A DNA stretch of 64,000 nt from Pseudosulfitobacter koreensis. GTDB taxonomy: Bacteria; Pseudomonadota; Alphaproteobacteria; Rhodobacterales; Rhodobacteraceae. The notes under the pieces are model-generated. The model had not been told where the DNA came from. It saw only the letters and a list, made by a program, of their open reading frames with translations, and made no database searches. Position numbers and translations under genes: made by a program. Of the stretch, positions 18,149-27,889 are shown one piece after another (within the stretch, counting starts at the first letter, position 1; each line of letters begins with the position of its first letter). Where the stretch lies: assembly GCF_024733015.1 (NCBI RefSeq), contig NZ_JANKJG010000012.1, positions 80,547-144,546 on the forward strand, in the 5' to 3' direction.

Positions 18149-19095
18149 GCGGTCTCTTTCGTCAGGGCTGGCAAGGGCTTGCGCATCATCAATAGCTGCG
18201 CCGCAGCCCCCACGGCAATGGCTTGGGGATGTTTTCCAAGGGCGGGATCCCCAATCGGGCAGGTAATGCGATCAATTCGGGCAGGGGCATGTCCCAGCGC
18301 CGCCAGGCGGCTGCGAAAGCGTGCCCATTTGGTCGCCGATCCGATCAGCCCCGCAAAGGCGAATTCGCGGTTCAGCAGGTGGTGGCACAGCTCCAGGTCA
18401 AGGTCGTGCTCAGGCGTCATGATGTAATGCGCCGCTGATCTCTGCGCAGCGGCCAGCACATCCGCTGGCTGTGCATCGGTGCGGGCAATATGCTCGGGCA
18501 GTTGCGTCAGTTCGCCCTGCCGCGTGTCGCTGACCAGCACATCATATTGCGGCAGCGCATCCAGTACGCCCGCCAGCGCCCGCCCCACATGGCCTGCGCC
18601 ATGGATCACCACTTGTTGCCGCTCTTGCCAGAGCGCTTCGGCCAGCCAGCCCCCCTGATACATCGACCGCAAAGGCGCACCATGCGACGCCGCCCGCGCG
18701 CAGGCCCGCTTCATCGGCGCAGGCATGTCATCGGCCTCGCTGACCCGCCGCGCCCACACACCGTCGAAATCCGTCTTGATGGCCTCGAACCGCACCGCGT
18801 CGAACCACTCCAGCACCAGCACCACGGCCCCGCCGCAACATTGGTTCAGCGTCGGCCCCAGCGCCAGTTTCAGGGTGCGCGGCGGCGGTGCGTCCTGCTT
18901 CAGCATCGCTTTCGCGTGGCTCACCGCTTCCAGCTCCAGCCGTCCGCCGCCGATGGTGCCGGACAGCCCGCCGCTCCACACCAGCATCGACGTGCCCGCA
19001 GCCCGTGGGGCCGATCCACGCACATCCGCCAGCACGATCCGCACCACGCGGCCATGCGCCTTGATCGCAGCGCCCAGTGCGTTCAGGTCCATCAT
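18145..19095 (-). CDS. xdhC: xanthine dehydrogenase accessory protein XdhC
   Basis: 316-residue XdhC/CoxI family protein that binds molybdenum cofactor, promotes its sulfuration and inserts it into XdhB. The N-terminal region has VRIVLADVRGSAPRAAGTSM and GTIGGGRLE; the C-terminal part has a Rossmann-like segment VVIHGAGHVGRALAGVLDAL and a conserved FAGLIGSATKWARF. Start overlaps the xdhB stop (ATGA); stop overlaps the ABC ATPase start, so it sits translationally coupled in the operon. Confidence 0.92.
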   Translation of the reverse strand: MMDLNALGAAIKAHGRVVRIVLADVRGSAPRAAGTSMLVWSGGLSGTIGGGRLELEAVSHAKAMLKQDAPPPRTLKLALGPTLNQCCGGAVVLVLEWFDAVRFEAIKTDFDGVWARRVSEADDMPAPMKRACARAASHGAPLRSMYQGGWLAEALWQERQQVVIHGAGHVGRALAGVLDALPQYDVLVSDTRQGELTQLPEHIARTDAQPADVLAAAQRSAAHYIMTPEHDLDLELCHHLLNREFAFAGLIGSATKWARFRSRLAALGHAPARIDRITCPIGDPALGKHPQAIAVGAAAQLLMMRKPLPALTKETA

Positions 19096-21389
19096 GCGCC
19101 GCGCGCCCGGTGAATGGCCGCCAGCACCTGCTCGGCCGTCGCGGGCGCGTGCAGGTCGGGATAGGCCGCGCCACAGGAGGCCACCGCATCCGACAGCGCA
19201 AGGAACGTGGCGATGCCCAGCATCAGGGGCGGCTCGCCCACGGCCTTGGATTTATAGATCGTATCGGCGCGGTTCTCGCCGTCCCACAGGGCCACGTTGA
19301 ACACCTCGGGGCAGTCGCCGCAGGCAGGGATCTTGTAAGTTGACGGCGCGTGGGTGCGCAGCGCGCCCTTGTCGTCCCAGACCAATTCCTCGGTCGTCAG
19401 CCAGCCCGCGCCCTGCACAAAGCCGCCCTCGACCTGCCCGATGTCCAGAGCCGGGTTCAGTGATGCGCCCGCGTCATGCAGGATATCGGCGCGCAGCATC
19501 CGGTTCTCGCCAGTCAATGTGTCCACCGCCACCTCGACCGCCGCCATGCCGTATGCAAAGTAAAAGAACGGGCGGCCATGGCCCTTGACCCGGTCCCACG
19601 AAATCTCTGGCGTCTTGTAGAAGCCGGTGGACGACAGGCTGATGCGCGCCTGATGCGCGAGGGCCGCAACTTCGGCAAAGCTGTACTCGGCGCCGCCCGC
19701 CGTGACCCGGCCACCCTCAAAGACAACATCGCAGGGCCTGCACTGGTGCAACTGTGCCAGGTGCAATTCGATGCGTTCGCGGATCGTGTCGCAGGCATTG
19801 CGTACCGCCATTCCGTTCAGGTCCGATCCCGACGACGCCGCCGTGGCCGAGGTGTTGGGCACCTTGGCGGTATCGGTCGCGGTGATCCGAACCGCCTCCA
19901 TCGGGACGCCAAAGCGGCTGGCCGCGACCTGCGCGACCTTCTGGAACAGACCCTGACCCATCTCGGTGCCGCCGTGGTTCAGGTGGATCGACCCATCGGC
20001 ATAGACATGCACCAGCGCGCCTGCCTGATTAAGGTGTGTCAGCGTGAACGAGATCCCGAACTTCACCGGTGTCAGCGCCAGCCCCTTGCGGATCACACCG
20101 CCCCTGGCGTTCCAAGCATCCACCGAGGCGCGCCGTGCTGCATAGTCCGAAGTCTCTTCCAGCCGCGCCACCATTTCGTGGCCGATGAAATCATCCACCT
20201 CTTGCCCATAAGGCGTTGTCTGCTTCTTTTCGCCCGAAATATCCCCGCCGGAGGCATAAAAGTTTGCCCGGCGCACCGCAGTAGGATCGGCCCCAAGGGC
20301 GTGGGCCACGTGATCCACGATCCGCTCCATCCCCAGCATGCCCTGTGGCCCGCCAAAACCGCGAAAGGCGGTGGCCGACTGGTGGTTGGTCTTCCAGCGG
20401 TGGCTGGTGATGCGCACGGCAGGCAGGTGATAGGCGTTGTCGGCGTGCAGCATCGCGCGGTCTGCAACCGGCAGCGACAGGTCCATCGACCAGCCGCAGC
20501 GGGTGTCGTGGCGCACATCCAGCGCCAGAATGCGGCCCGCATCGTCATAGGCCACGTCATAAGTCACGCGGAAATCGTGGCGCTTGCCGGTGATGATCAT
20601 GTCGTCATCACGATCATAGCGCATCTTGCAAGGGCGGCCCGTCGCCCGCGCGGCCACAGCGCAGGCCACGGCCAGCGCGTTGCCTTGGCTTTCCTTGCCG
20701 CCAAAGCCACCGCCCATGCGCCGTGTCTCGACGCGCACGGCGTGCATCGGCAGGCCGATGGCCTTGGCCACCTTGTGCTGAATTTCCGACGGGTGCTGGG
20801 TGGACGAATGCACATGCATGTCGCCGTTGTCGCCGGGAAGCGCGAGGGCGGCCTGACCTTCAAGATAGAAGTGTTCCTGCCCGCCAATTTCCAGCACCCC
20901 CGACAGGCGGTGCGGCGCTGCGGCAAAGCCCGCGTCCAGATCGCCGCGCCCATAGATGCGCGGCCCGTCCTCGAACCGGCTGTCTGCGGCTTCGGCCTGT
21001 GCGATGGTCAGGATCGGTGCGGTCTCATTGATCGTGGCCCGGCCCAGGCTAGCCGCGCGTCGCGCTGCTCCGTGGCTGGTGGCGATGACAAGAAACAGCG
21101 CTTGGCCCACGTAATGCACCTGGTCGGTCGCAAGCAGGGGCTCGTCATGGTTCGAGGGCGACACATCGTTCTCGAACGGAAGATCGGCGGCAGTCATCAC
21201 CGCGATCACGCCGGGGGCCGCGCGCACGGCATCAAGGTCCAGCGCGTCGAGCGTGCCCGCAGCGGCGGGGCTTGTGCCGAAGGCCAGATGCAGCGTGTCG
21301 CGCGGCGTGGGGATGTCGTCGACATAGCGGGCGGCACCGGTCACGTGCAGGCGCGCCGCGTCGTGAGGCAGGGGCTGGGCGACGCTCAT
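19092..21389 (-). CDS. xdhB: xanthine dehydrogenase, molybdopterin-binding subunit
   Basis: 765-residue large subunit that hydroxylates hypoxanthine/xanthine to urate at a Mo centre. An aldehyde-oxidase a/b hammerhead domain opens the protein ([17 protein letters not shown]), followed by Mo-pterin contacts: [35 protein letters not shown] and the C-terminal [16 protein letters not shown] motif with the catalytic Glu. The frame is open further upstream but ATG 21389 overlaps the xdhA TGA and gives the family's normal N-terminus and length. Confidence 0.95.
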   Translation of the reverse strand: MSVAQPLPHDAARLHVTGAARYVDDIPTPRDTLHLAFGTSPAAAGTLDALDLDAVRAAPGVIAVMTAADLPFENDVSPSNHDEPLLATDQVHYVGQALFLVIATSHGAARRAASLGRATINETAPILTIAQAEAADSRFEDGPRIYGRGDLDAGFAAAPHRLSGVLEIGGQEHFYLEGQAALALPGDNGDMHVHSSTQHPSEIQHKVAKAIGLPMHAVRVETRRMGGGFGGKESQGNALAVACAVAARATGRPCKMRYDRDDDMIITGKRHDFRVTYDVAYDDAGRILALDVRHDTRCGWSMDLSLPVADRAMLHADNAYHLPAVRITSHRWKTNHQSATAFRGFGGPQGMLGMERIVDHVAHALGADPTAVRRANFYASGGDISGEKKQTTPYGQEVDDFIGHEMVARLEETSDYAARRASVDAWNARGGVIRKGLALTPVKFGISFTLTHLNQAGALVHVYADGSIHLNHGGTEMGQGLFQKVAQVAASRFGVPMEAVRITATDTAKVPNTSATAASSGSDLNGMAVRNACDTIRERIELHLAQLHQCRPCDVVFEGGRVTAGGAEYSFAEVAALAHQARISLSSTGFYKTPEISWDRVKGHGRPFFYFAYGMAAVEVAVDTLTGENRMLRADILHDAGASLNPALDIGQVEGGFVQGAGWLTTEELVWDDKGALRTHAPSTYKIPACGDCPEVFNVALWDGENRADTIYKSKAVGEPPLMLGIATFLALSDAVASCGAAYPDLHAPATAEQVLAAIHRARGA

Positions 21390-22789
21390 GCGCGGACCTC
21401 CAGCACCAATGTGGGCGCGCCCTGATCCTCGGTCCAGGCCCGCAGCAGCATGTTCTGCGCGGCTTCCATCCGGTAGGCAGCGCTGGCGCGCATGTCGCTG
21501 AGCGGGGTGAAATCTTCGGCCAGTTCCGCCATCGCCGCGCGCACGGTCTCTTCTGTCCAGGGCTTGCCGCTCAGGGCCGCCTCGGCATGCGATCCGCGTT
21601 TCGGGGTGCCCGCCATGCCGCCAAAGGCGAGGCGCGCGGTTTGCACCTTGCCGTCCGCGACGTCGATCCAGAATGCACCGCAAACCGCCGAGATGTCCTG
21701 ATCGAAGCGTTTCGACAGCTTGTAGCAGCGCAGGTGGTCTGCGCTGCGCGGCAGGGTGATGTGGGTCAGGAATTCACCCTTGGCACGGTCTTGTTTGCCG
21801 TAGTCGATGAAGAAGTCCGCGATCGGCAGGCTGCGGCTTTTTGCGCCCTGCCGCAAATGTAGGGTCGCATCCAGCGCGATCAGCGCCGGAGGGCCGTCCC
21901 CGATGGGCGAGCCGTTGGCGACATTGCCGCCGATGGTCGCGGCATTGCGCACCTGCGCCGAGCCATACCGGCGGATCAATTCGGCAAAGGCCGGGTGGTG
22001 TTCGGCCATCACAGGGTGAAGGTCACTGAGTGTGGTGGTCGCACCGATGGTAATGGTGTCATCGGTCACCGTAATCCCGCGCAGGCCCTCGACGTGGCTC
22101 AGAAAAGCCGTCTGGCCCAGATCGCGCATCAGCTTGGTCACCCATAGGCCCACATCGGTGGCACCGGCGATCAGCGTCGTGTCGGGGTTGGCCGCGTACC
22201 AGTCGGCGAAACCGTCGAGGTTGGTGGGGTATTCGGTGGTGTATTCTGGGGGCGCTGCCCCCGCCTGCGGCTCCCCCGGGATATTTTTGGCCAAGAGAAG
22301 CGGGATGTCGTGCATATGTGCGGGGACAGGCGCGGTCTCGGCGGCCTTGGCGGCGCGGATGATCGGTGCATAGCCAGTGCAGCGGCACAGGTTGCCCGCA
22401 AGCGCGGTGTCGTGGTCGGTGCGCCCGTTCAGGTGGTTGGCAGCCATCGTCGTGATGAACCCCGGCGTGCAAAAGCCGCATTGCGATCCGTGGTGGTCGA
22501 TCATCGCCTGCTGGACGGGGTGCAGGGTGCCGTCGGGGGCGCCGATGCCTTCGACGGTGCGGATCGCCTTGCCGCGCAGTTGCGGCAGGAACAGGATGCA
22601 GGCGTTCAGGGGCAGAGCGCCGGTGTCATCGGTCACGATCACCGAGCAGGCACCGCAGTCGCCTTCGTTGCAGCCTTCCTTGGTGCCGGTCAGGCCACGC
22701 GTTTCGCGCAGCCAGTCGAGGAGTGTCGTCGTGGGGGAGACATCTGTCGCCGTGACGTCCTCTCCGTTCAGACGAAAAGACACGTTCAT
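21386..22789 (-). CDS. xdhA: xanthine dehydrogenase, FAD and [2Fe-2S] subunit
   Basis: 467-residue small subunit. The plant-type [2Fe-2S] domain has [11 protein letters not shown], and the second cluster domain has CGFCTPGF and CRCTGY. An FAD-binding domain follows ([29 protein letters not shown]) and a CO-dehydrogenase-flavoprotein C-terminal domain ends the chain. Electrons from the Mo centre pass through these to NAD+. ATG 22789 is preferred to TTG 22825. First gene of the xdh/importer operon. The linker between the iron-sulfur and FAD domains ([18 protein letters not shown]) is encoded by a dispersed repeat element. Confidence 0.94.
   Translation of the reverse strand: MNVSFRLNGEDVTATDVSPTTTLLDWLRETRGLTGTKEGCNEGDCGACSVIVTDDTGALPLNACILFLPQLRGKAIRTVEGIGAPDGTLHPVQQAMIDHHGSQCGFCTPGFITTMAANHLNGRTDHDTALAGNLCRCTGYAPIIRAAKAAETAPVPAHMHDIPLLLAKNIPGEPQAGAAPPEYTTEYPTNLDGFADWYAANPDTTLIAGATDVGLWVTKLMRDLGQTAFLSHVEGLRGITVTDDTITIGATTTLSDLHPVMAEHHPAFAELIRRYGSAQVRNAATIGGNVANGSPIGDGPPALIALDATLHLRQGAKSRSLPIADFFIDYGKQDRAKGEFLTHITLPRSADHLRCYKLSKRFDQDISAVCGAFWIDVADGKVQTARLAFGGMAGTPKRGSHAEAALSGKPWTEETVRAAMAELAEDFTPLSDMRASAAYRMEAAQNMLLRAWTEDQGAPTLVLEVRA
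22248..22300. repeat. REP-like element inside xdhA coding sequence
   Basis: Contains a GGGGGC-GCT-GCCCCC hairpin (22248-22262), a CCGCCTGCGG-CTCCC block and the core TATTTTTGGCCAAGAGAA. Nearly the same core (one mismatch) recurs intergenically at 31168-31222. It is read in frame as the interdomain linker of XdhA. Confidence 0.65.
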
Positions 22790-22999
22790 GAGGTTATGAC
22801 CTGCCACCCTACCATTGCCCGACAAGGCGCGGCGTCGATGTGGCGTAGACGGCGCGCGGGCGAATTGACGCTCAGACTAGGCGGGCGGCGCACCGCATTG
22901 CAAGGCTTTTGGCAGGTGGGCCGCGAGATGGTTTTGGAAAGTGGCGCGAAATGCGTCAACGCTCTGGCAGGGGGTGCGTGGCAGCGTTAGGAATGACGC

Positions 23000-25900
23000 A
23001 TGTCAAATGATCCCCGATTCATCCACCTGCGCAGCCATTCCGAGTATTCCTTGCTGGAAGGGGCGTTGCGGCTGAAAAAGCTGCCTGATCTGTGCAAGAA
23101 GCACGACATGCCCGCGCTGGCGCTGACCGACACCAACAACATGTTCGCGGCACTTGAGTATTCCGTGACTCTGTCGGGGGCGGGCATCCAGCCGATCATC
23201 GGTTGCCAGGTCGATGTCACATGGGTCGAGACCCGCCCCGGCGACCGCCCGCGCCTGCCTGCGGGTCTGGTGCTTCTGGCGCAGAACGAGACGGGTTACG
23301 AAAACCTGATGAAGCTGAACTCGTGCCTCTATCTCAAGGGTGACGGGCAGTTGCCGCAGGTCACGCTGGACGAGCTGGAGACGCTGTCGGCGGGGTTGAT
23401 CTGTCTGACCGGCGGGCCGGAGGGGCCGGTGGGCCAGCTGTTGCGCGCAGGCCAGCGTCCTGCGGCACAGGCGATGATGGACCGGTTGGCCGCGGCGTTT
23501 CCGCAGCGTCTGTACGTGGAGTTGCAGCGCCATCCCGGCCCTGACGGGCAGCCGGATGCGGAAAAGCTGACCGAGCGGCCCTTTGTCGAGATGGCCTATG
23601 CGATGAACCTGCCGCTGGTGGCGACCAATGACGTCTATTTTCCCGCCAGCGACATGTACGAGGCGCACGACGCGCTGATCTGCATTGCCGAGGGTGCCTA
23701 TGTCGATCAGCAGCAGGATCGCCGCCGCCTGACCAACCAGCACTATTTCAAATCGCAATCCGAGATGGTGACGCTGTTTGCCGACCTGCCGGAGGCGGTT
23801 CAGAACACGGTCGAGATCGCGAGGCGCTGCGCCTTCATGGCCTATCGTCGCGATCCGATCCTGCCGAAGTTTGCCGACGACGAGGTGGTCGAGCTGCGCC
23901 GCCAGGCCAACGAGGGCCTGAAGGCACGGCTGGCGGTGATACCCCATGCCGCCCCGGTCGAGGACTATCAGAAGCGGCTGGATTTCGAGCTGGATATCAT
24001 CGAGGGCATGGGCTTTCCCGGCTATTTCCTGATCGTTGCCGATTTCATCAAGTGGGCGAAGGACGAGAACATCCCCGTGGGCCCGGGCCGTGGGTCGGGG
24101 GCGGGCAGTCTGGTGGCCTATGCGCTGACCATCACCGATCTGGACCCGCTGCGCTATGCGCTGCTGTTCGAGCGGTTCCTCAATCCCGAACGGGTTAGCA
24201 TGCCCGACTTTGACATCGACTTTTGCATGGACCGCCGCGAGGAAGTGATCCGCTATGTGCAAAAGAAATATGGCCGCGACAAGGTCGGGCAGATCATCAC
24301 CTTTGGCGCACTGTTGTCCAAGGCGGCGGTGCGCGACATCGGGCGCGTGTTGCAGATGCCATACGGGCAGGTTGATCGGCTGTCGAAGCTGATCCCGGTG
24401 GAGGGCGTCAAACCCGTCAGCATCGCCAAGGCGCTGATCGACGAGCCGCGCCTGCGCGACGAGGCGCGCAACGAAGAGGTGGTGAAACGGCTGCTGGATT
24501 ATGGCCAGCAGGTCGAGGGTCTGTTGCGCAACGCATCCACCCATGCCGCGGGTGTTGTGATCGGGGACCGCCCGCTGGACGCGCTTGTGCCGCTTTATCA
24601 GGACCCGCGGTCCGACATGCCCGCAACGCAGTTCAACATGAAGTGGGTCGAGCAGGCCGGATTGGTCAAGTTCGACTTTCTGGGTCTGAAGACCCTGACT
24701 GTGATCCAGAACGCGGTAGACCAGATCCGCGGCGCGGGGCGCGATCTGCATATCGGGGCGGACGGCACGCAACTGTATGAACCCGCACCGGGCACCGAGA
24801 ACGACATCAACGCCATCCCGCTGGATGACGCGGCATCCTACAAGCTTTATGCCGCCGCCAAGACCGTCGCCGTGTTCCAGGTGGAATCCAGCGGCATGAT
24901 GGATGCGCTGAAGCGGATGAAGCCGACCTGCATCGAGGATATCGTGGCCCTCGTAGCACTCTACCGTCCCGGCCCGATGGAGAACATCCCGACCTATTGC
25001 GAGGTCAAGAACGGGTTGCGAGCGCGGGAAAACCTGCACCCGACCATCGACCATATTCTGGACGAGACCCAAGGCATCATCGTCTACCAGGAACAGGTGA
25101 TGCAGATCGCGCAGGACATGGCGGGCTACAGCCTCGGCGGGGCCGATCTGTTGCGTCGCGCGATGGGCAAGAAGATCCAGGAGGCGATGGACGCCGAGCG
25201 GCCCAAGTTCCTGCAAGGGTCCAAGGCCAATGGCGTGGACAAGGACAAGGCGATGGAGGTCTGGAACCTTCTCGACAAGTTCGCCAACTACGGGTTCAAC
25301 AAATCCCACGCGGCGGCCTATGCGGTTGTCAGCTACCAGACTGCCTGGCTGAAGGCGAACCATCCCGTCGAGTTCATGGCCGGGGTGATGAACTGCGACA
25401 TTCACCTGACCGACAAGCTGGCGATCTATTTCGAGGAGGTGCGCAAGGCGATGGACCTGCCGTGGGTGCCGCCTTGCGTGAACCGGTCTGACGCGATGTT
25501 CAAGGTGGTCGACGGCGCGCTTGTCTATGCGCTGGGTGCGCTGAAGAACGTGGGCGTCGAGGCGATGAAGCTGGTGACCGAAGGCCGCAAGGTTGACGGG
25601 GTGGACAAACCCTTTGCCACGCTTTTCGACCTCGCGCGCCGCGTCGATCTGAAACGGGTGGGCAAGCGACCGCTCGAGATGCTGGCGCGGTCGGGGGCGT
25701 TCGACCAACTCGACACCAACCGCCGCCGGGTCTTTGATGCGCTGGACGCACTTGTGCAATATTCTGCAGCGATCCACGAGCAGAAGAATTCGAACCAGGT
25801 GTCGCTGTTCGGCGAGGCGGGTGATGACCTGCCGGAGCCACGCATGATGCCGGGCGATGACTATCAGCCCGCCGAACGGCTGAGCGAAGAGTTCAAAGCC

Positions 25901-26515
25901 GTGGGCTTCTATCTGTCCGGTCATCCGCTGGACGATTATGCCGGTGCGCTGAAACGCAAGGGCGTGCAGACGCTGGACGAGGTGATCGCCGATGTTGAAC
26001 GGCGCGGCGCCAAGAACGCCAAGATGGCGGGTGTGGTGGCAGGCTGCCAGATCCGCAAGTCGGCCAAGGGCAACCGCTTTGCCTTTGCCCAGCTGTCGGA
26101 CACCACCGGCGCGTTCGAGGTTACACTATTCTCGGATGCGCTTGAGAAATCACAGGATTTCCTGGTCACCGGGGCCAAGGTGATCATCACCGCCGAGGCG
26201 ACGATGGAAAGCGATCAGCTGAAGCTGCTGGCGCGCTCGGTCGCCCCTATCGACGCTGTGGTGGCCGATGTGGGCGGCATGGGGCTGCGCGTGTTCATCA
26301 ACGATGCTGGGGCCGTGGGCTCTATTGCCTCGGTGCTGGACGGCGCGGCGCAGGGCACCCGCGTCATCGGTCGCGGGCCGGTGCAGCTGTGCCTGATGGG
26401 CGCTGGGCTGAATGGCGAGATCGACGTTGAACTGGGTGATGACTTTCCGGTCAATCCGCAGATCAAGGGCGCGATCAAAAGCCTGGGCGGCGTGGTCTCG
26501 GTCGAGGAGATCTGA
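23000..26515 (+). CDS. dnaE: DNA polymerase III subunit alpha
   Basis: 1171-residue replicative polymerase. N-terminal PHP domain (FIHLRSHSEYSLLEGA, about residues 7-270), then the C-family polymerase core with VGPGRGSGAGSLVAYAL and the catalytic aspartates in PDFDIDF (D403, D405). The fingers region includes NKSHAAAYAVVSYQTAWLKA, followed by a helix-hairpin-helix segment, and an OB-fold domain near residues 990-1060 (AGVVAGCQIRKSAKGNRFAF). AGGA lies eight bases before the ATG. Length and domain order are normal for alphaproteobacterial DnaE1. Its coding bias produces a very long antisense open frame that is not a gene. Confidence 0.97.
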   Translation: MSNDPRFIHLRSHSEYSLLEGALRLKKLPDLCKKHDMPALALTDTNNMFAALEYSVTLSGAGIQPIIGCQVDVTWVETRPGDRPRLPAGLVLLAQNETGYENLMKLNSCLYLKGDGQLPQVTLDELETLSAGLICLTGGPEGPVGQLLRAGQRPAAQAMMDRLAAAFPQRLYVELQRHPGPDGQPDAEKLTERPFVEMAYAMNLPLVATNDVYFPASDMYEAHDALICIAEGAYVDQQQDRRRLTNQHYFKSQSEMVTLFADLPEAVQNTVEIARRCAFMAYRRDPILPKFADDEVVELRRQANEGLKARLAVIPHAAPVEDYQKRLDFELDIIEGMGFPGYFLIVADFIKWAKDENIPVGPGRGSGAGSLVAYALTITDLDPLRYALLFERFLNPERVSMPDFDIDFCMDRREEVIRYVQKKYGRDKVGQIITFGALLSKAAVRDIGRVLQMPYGQVDRLSKLIPVEGVKPVSIAKALIDEPRLRDEARNEEVVKRLLDYGQQVEGLLRNASTHAAGVVIGDRPLDALVPLYQDPRSDMPATQFNMKWVEQAGLVKFDFLGLKTLTVIQNAVDQIRGAGRDLHIGADGTQLYEPAPGTENDINAIPLDDAASYKLYAAAKTVAVFQVESSGMMDALKRMKPTCIEDIVALVALYRPGPMENIPTYCEVKNGLRARENLHPTIDHILDETQGIIVYQEQVMQIAQDMAGYSLGGADLLRRAMGKKIQEAMDAERPKFLQGSKANGVDKDKAMEVWNLLDKFANYGFNKSHAAAYAVVSYQTAWLKANHPVEFMAGVMNCDIHLTDKLAIYFEEVRKAMDLPWVPPCVNRSDAMFKVVDGALVYALGALKNVGVEAMKLVTEGRKVDGVDKPFATLFDLARRVDLKRVGKRPLEMLARSGAFDQLDTNRRRVFDALDALVQYSAAIHEQKNSNQVSLFGEAGDDLPEPRMMPGDDYQPAERLSEEFKAVGFYLSGHPLDDYAGALKRKGVQTLDEVIADVERRGAKNAKMAGVVAGCQIRKSAKGNRFAFAQLSDTTGAFEVTLFSDALEKSQDFLVTGAKVIITAEATMESDQLKLLARSVAPIDAVVADVGGMGLRVFINDAGAVGSIASVLDGAAQGTRVIGRGPVQLCLMGAGLNGEIDVELGDDFPVNPQIKGAIKSLGGVVSVEEI

Positions 26516-26619
26516 CACCTCGCATCGGCCACGCATCGCCGGGGCGCGGCGATCCAGTGGACAGCGGTGCAAGCCTTGCGTTACCACCGTTCCACTTCGG
26601 GGCGCATAAGGGGATTGGC

Positions 26620-27486
26620 GTGAAGGCTTTGACGGCATCGGTTCTGGCGCTTGCTCTGGCAGGCTGCGGCGACCCGCTGGACAAGGTCGAGCATATTCAG
26701 GACGTCGATCTGGCCGAAGATCAGCCCGCCGCCGCTGTCGTGACATCGCCCGAAGAGCTGGACCGCGAAGGTGGAATTCTGAGTGCTCTGTTCGCAGGGA
26801 CGAAACCGGACCCTGATCCGCAGACTGCACCGGCACCCGACGCTGCAACGCCCCCGGCAGATCCTGAAAAACGGCGTGGCCTCCTTGGTCTTTTTCGGGA
26901 AAACGCCGTAGCCGATGACACTGTCGAGACCGCTTCGCTGACACCGGATGCCACAGGTCGCGGAATATTCGGCACCGCGCGCCTTGCGGGGATCGACATG
27001 CTTGATGTGCCCGTGGGCGCGGTTCTGCCCTATGGCAGCGTCGCGCGGGTCTGTGATGCGACACTCCGCAACATGGGCCGCAAGATCGACAAGGCCCCTG
27101 CAAGCGGCAGTGGCTTCACGCTTTATGACAGCGACCCGCAAAGCACCGGCGCGCGGACATTCTACGTCACCGGCTTTGCGGATGGCTGCGCGCGCCAGTT
27201 CACCGCAGCGCTGGCCATGTTCGGCGCGCCGTCGATGCATGAACAGTTGCGCTATGGCCGACCTGCGGAAGACTACCCCTACAGCGACACCGACGAGGCC
27301 TATGAAAAGGTCAAAAGGCAAATCTGCCGCGTCGGCAAACGCAAGCCCTGCGGCAGTGCCATCCGGCGGCTGGAACGGGACACGGTCTTTGTAAGCACCT
27401 ACGAGAATTTCGGCAACAATGCGCGCTGGGCCGATATCCTGCTGCACGACGGGCAAGTGATCGCGGCGGCGATCAAGACACCCTGA
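26620..27486 (+). CDS. hypothetical lipoprotein
   Basis: 288-residue predicted lipoprotein with GTG start (AAGGGGA at 26608-26614). The signal VKALTASVLALALAGCGD has lipobox LAGC. A Pro/Asp-rich linker (residues about 60-90) leads to a globular C-terminal region with several cysteines (VARVCDATLRNMG; GCARQF; QICRVGKRKPCGSAIRR), which ends with a WADILLHDGQVIAA strand. No catalytic motif is recognised. An upstream ATG at 26557 would bury the signal peptide, so it was not used. Confidence 0.8.
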   Translation: MKALTASVLALALAGCGDPLDKVEHIQDVDLAEDQPAAAVVTSPEELDREGGILSALFAGTKPDPDPQTAPAPDAATPPADPEKRRGLLGLFRENAVADDTVETASLTPDATGRGIFGTARLAGIDMLDVPVGAVLPYGSVARVCDATLRNMGRKIDKAPASGSGFTLYDSDPQSTGARTFYVTGFADGCARQFTAALAMFGAPSMHEQLRYGRPAEDYPYSDTDEAYEKVKRQICRVGKRKPCGSAIRRLERDTVFVSTYENFGNNARWADILLHDGQVIAAAIKTP

Positions 27487-27502
27487 GCGGAACCGGCAAG
27501 AG

Positions 27503-27540
27503 CTTCATCTTGCCAAATAAACTCTCCCCGAAGGGTCGGT
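27503..27540. repeat. dispersed repeat, copy 2 (CTTCATCTTGC-N6-AACTCTCCCCGAAGGG)
   Basis: Second copy of the element at 16578-16615, here in the gap between the convergent lipoprotein and slyX genes. Both conserved blocks are identical to copy 1. Confidence 0.7.
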
Positions 27541-27561
27541 TCGCCAAGACCTCAAGCGTCC

Positions 27562-27756
27562 TCAATAATGCGGTGGGCGTTCGTCCCCTATAACCGCGCC
27601 ACCTGTGGTCTGGGATTCTCGTTCGCCTTCGCGCTGCATCAGCATGTGGACACGGCGGGTCAGGGTGGCAATCTCGCCTTCCTGACGGGCGACGACATCT
27701 GACAGGTCATCGACGGTGCGGATCAGATGGGCGATCTGTTCTTCGAGCTGTTCCAT
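27562..27756 (-). CDS. slyX: SlyX family protein
   Basis: 64-residue coiled-coil protein. The heptad-like MEQLEEQIAHLIRTVDDLSDVV and the C-terminal PPHY are the SlyX signature. AGGAGA precedes ATG 27756; longer upstream extensions run into the divergent hisS promoter. Function unknown, soluble cytoplasmic. Confidence 0.88.
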   Translation of the reverse strand: MEQLEEQIAHLIRTVDDLSDVVARQEGEIATLTRRVHMLMQREGERESQTTGGAVIGDERPPHY

Positions 27757-27889
27757 GCGAAGTCTCCTTTGCTGTCTGCTGACCATGTGGGCCATCGTGC
27801 CGCCGCTTGCAATGGGCCGCGAGGTGCTTGCCCCCATCTGGCCCATATCGTAAGCCCATGCGCGAACGCTGATCCCATTGGAGCCTGTC

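Noticed and set aside
19476..21425. 649-codon open frame antisense to xdhB
   Set aside because: Shadow of xdhB; same compositional signs as above.
23003..25924. 973-codon open frame antisense to dnaE
   Set aside because: Arises from the G/C third-position bias of dnaE; no ribosome site, low-complexity His/Arg/Gln composition, no family pattern.
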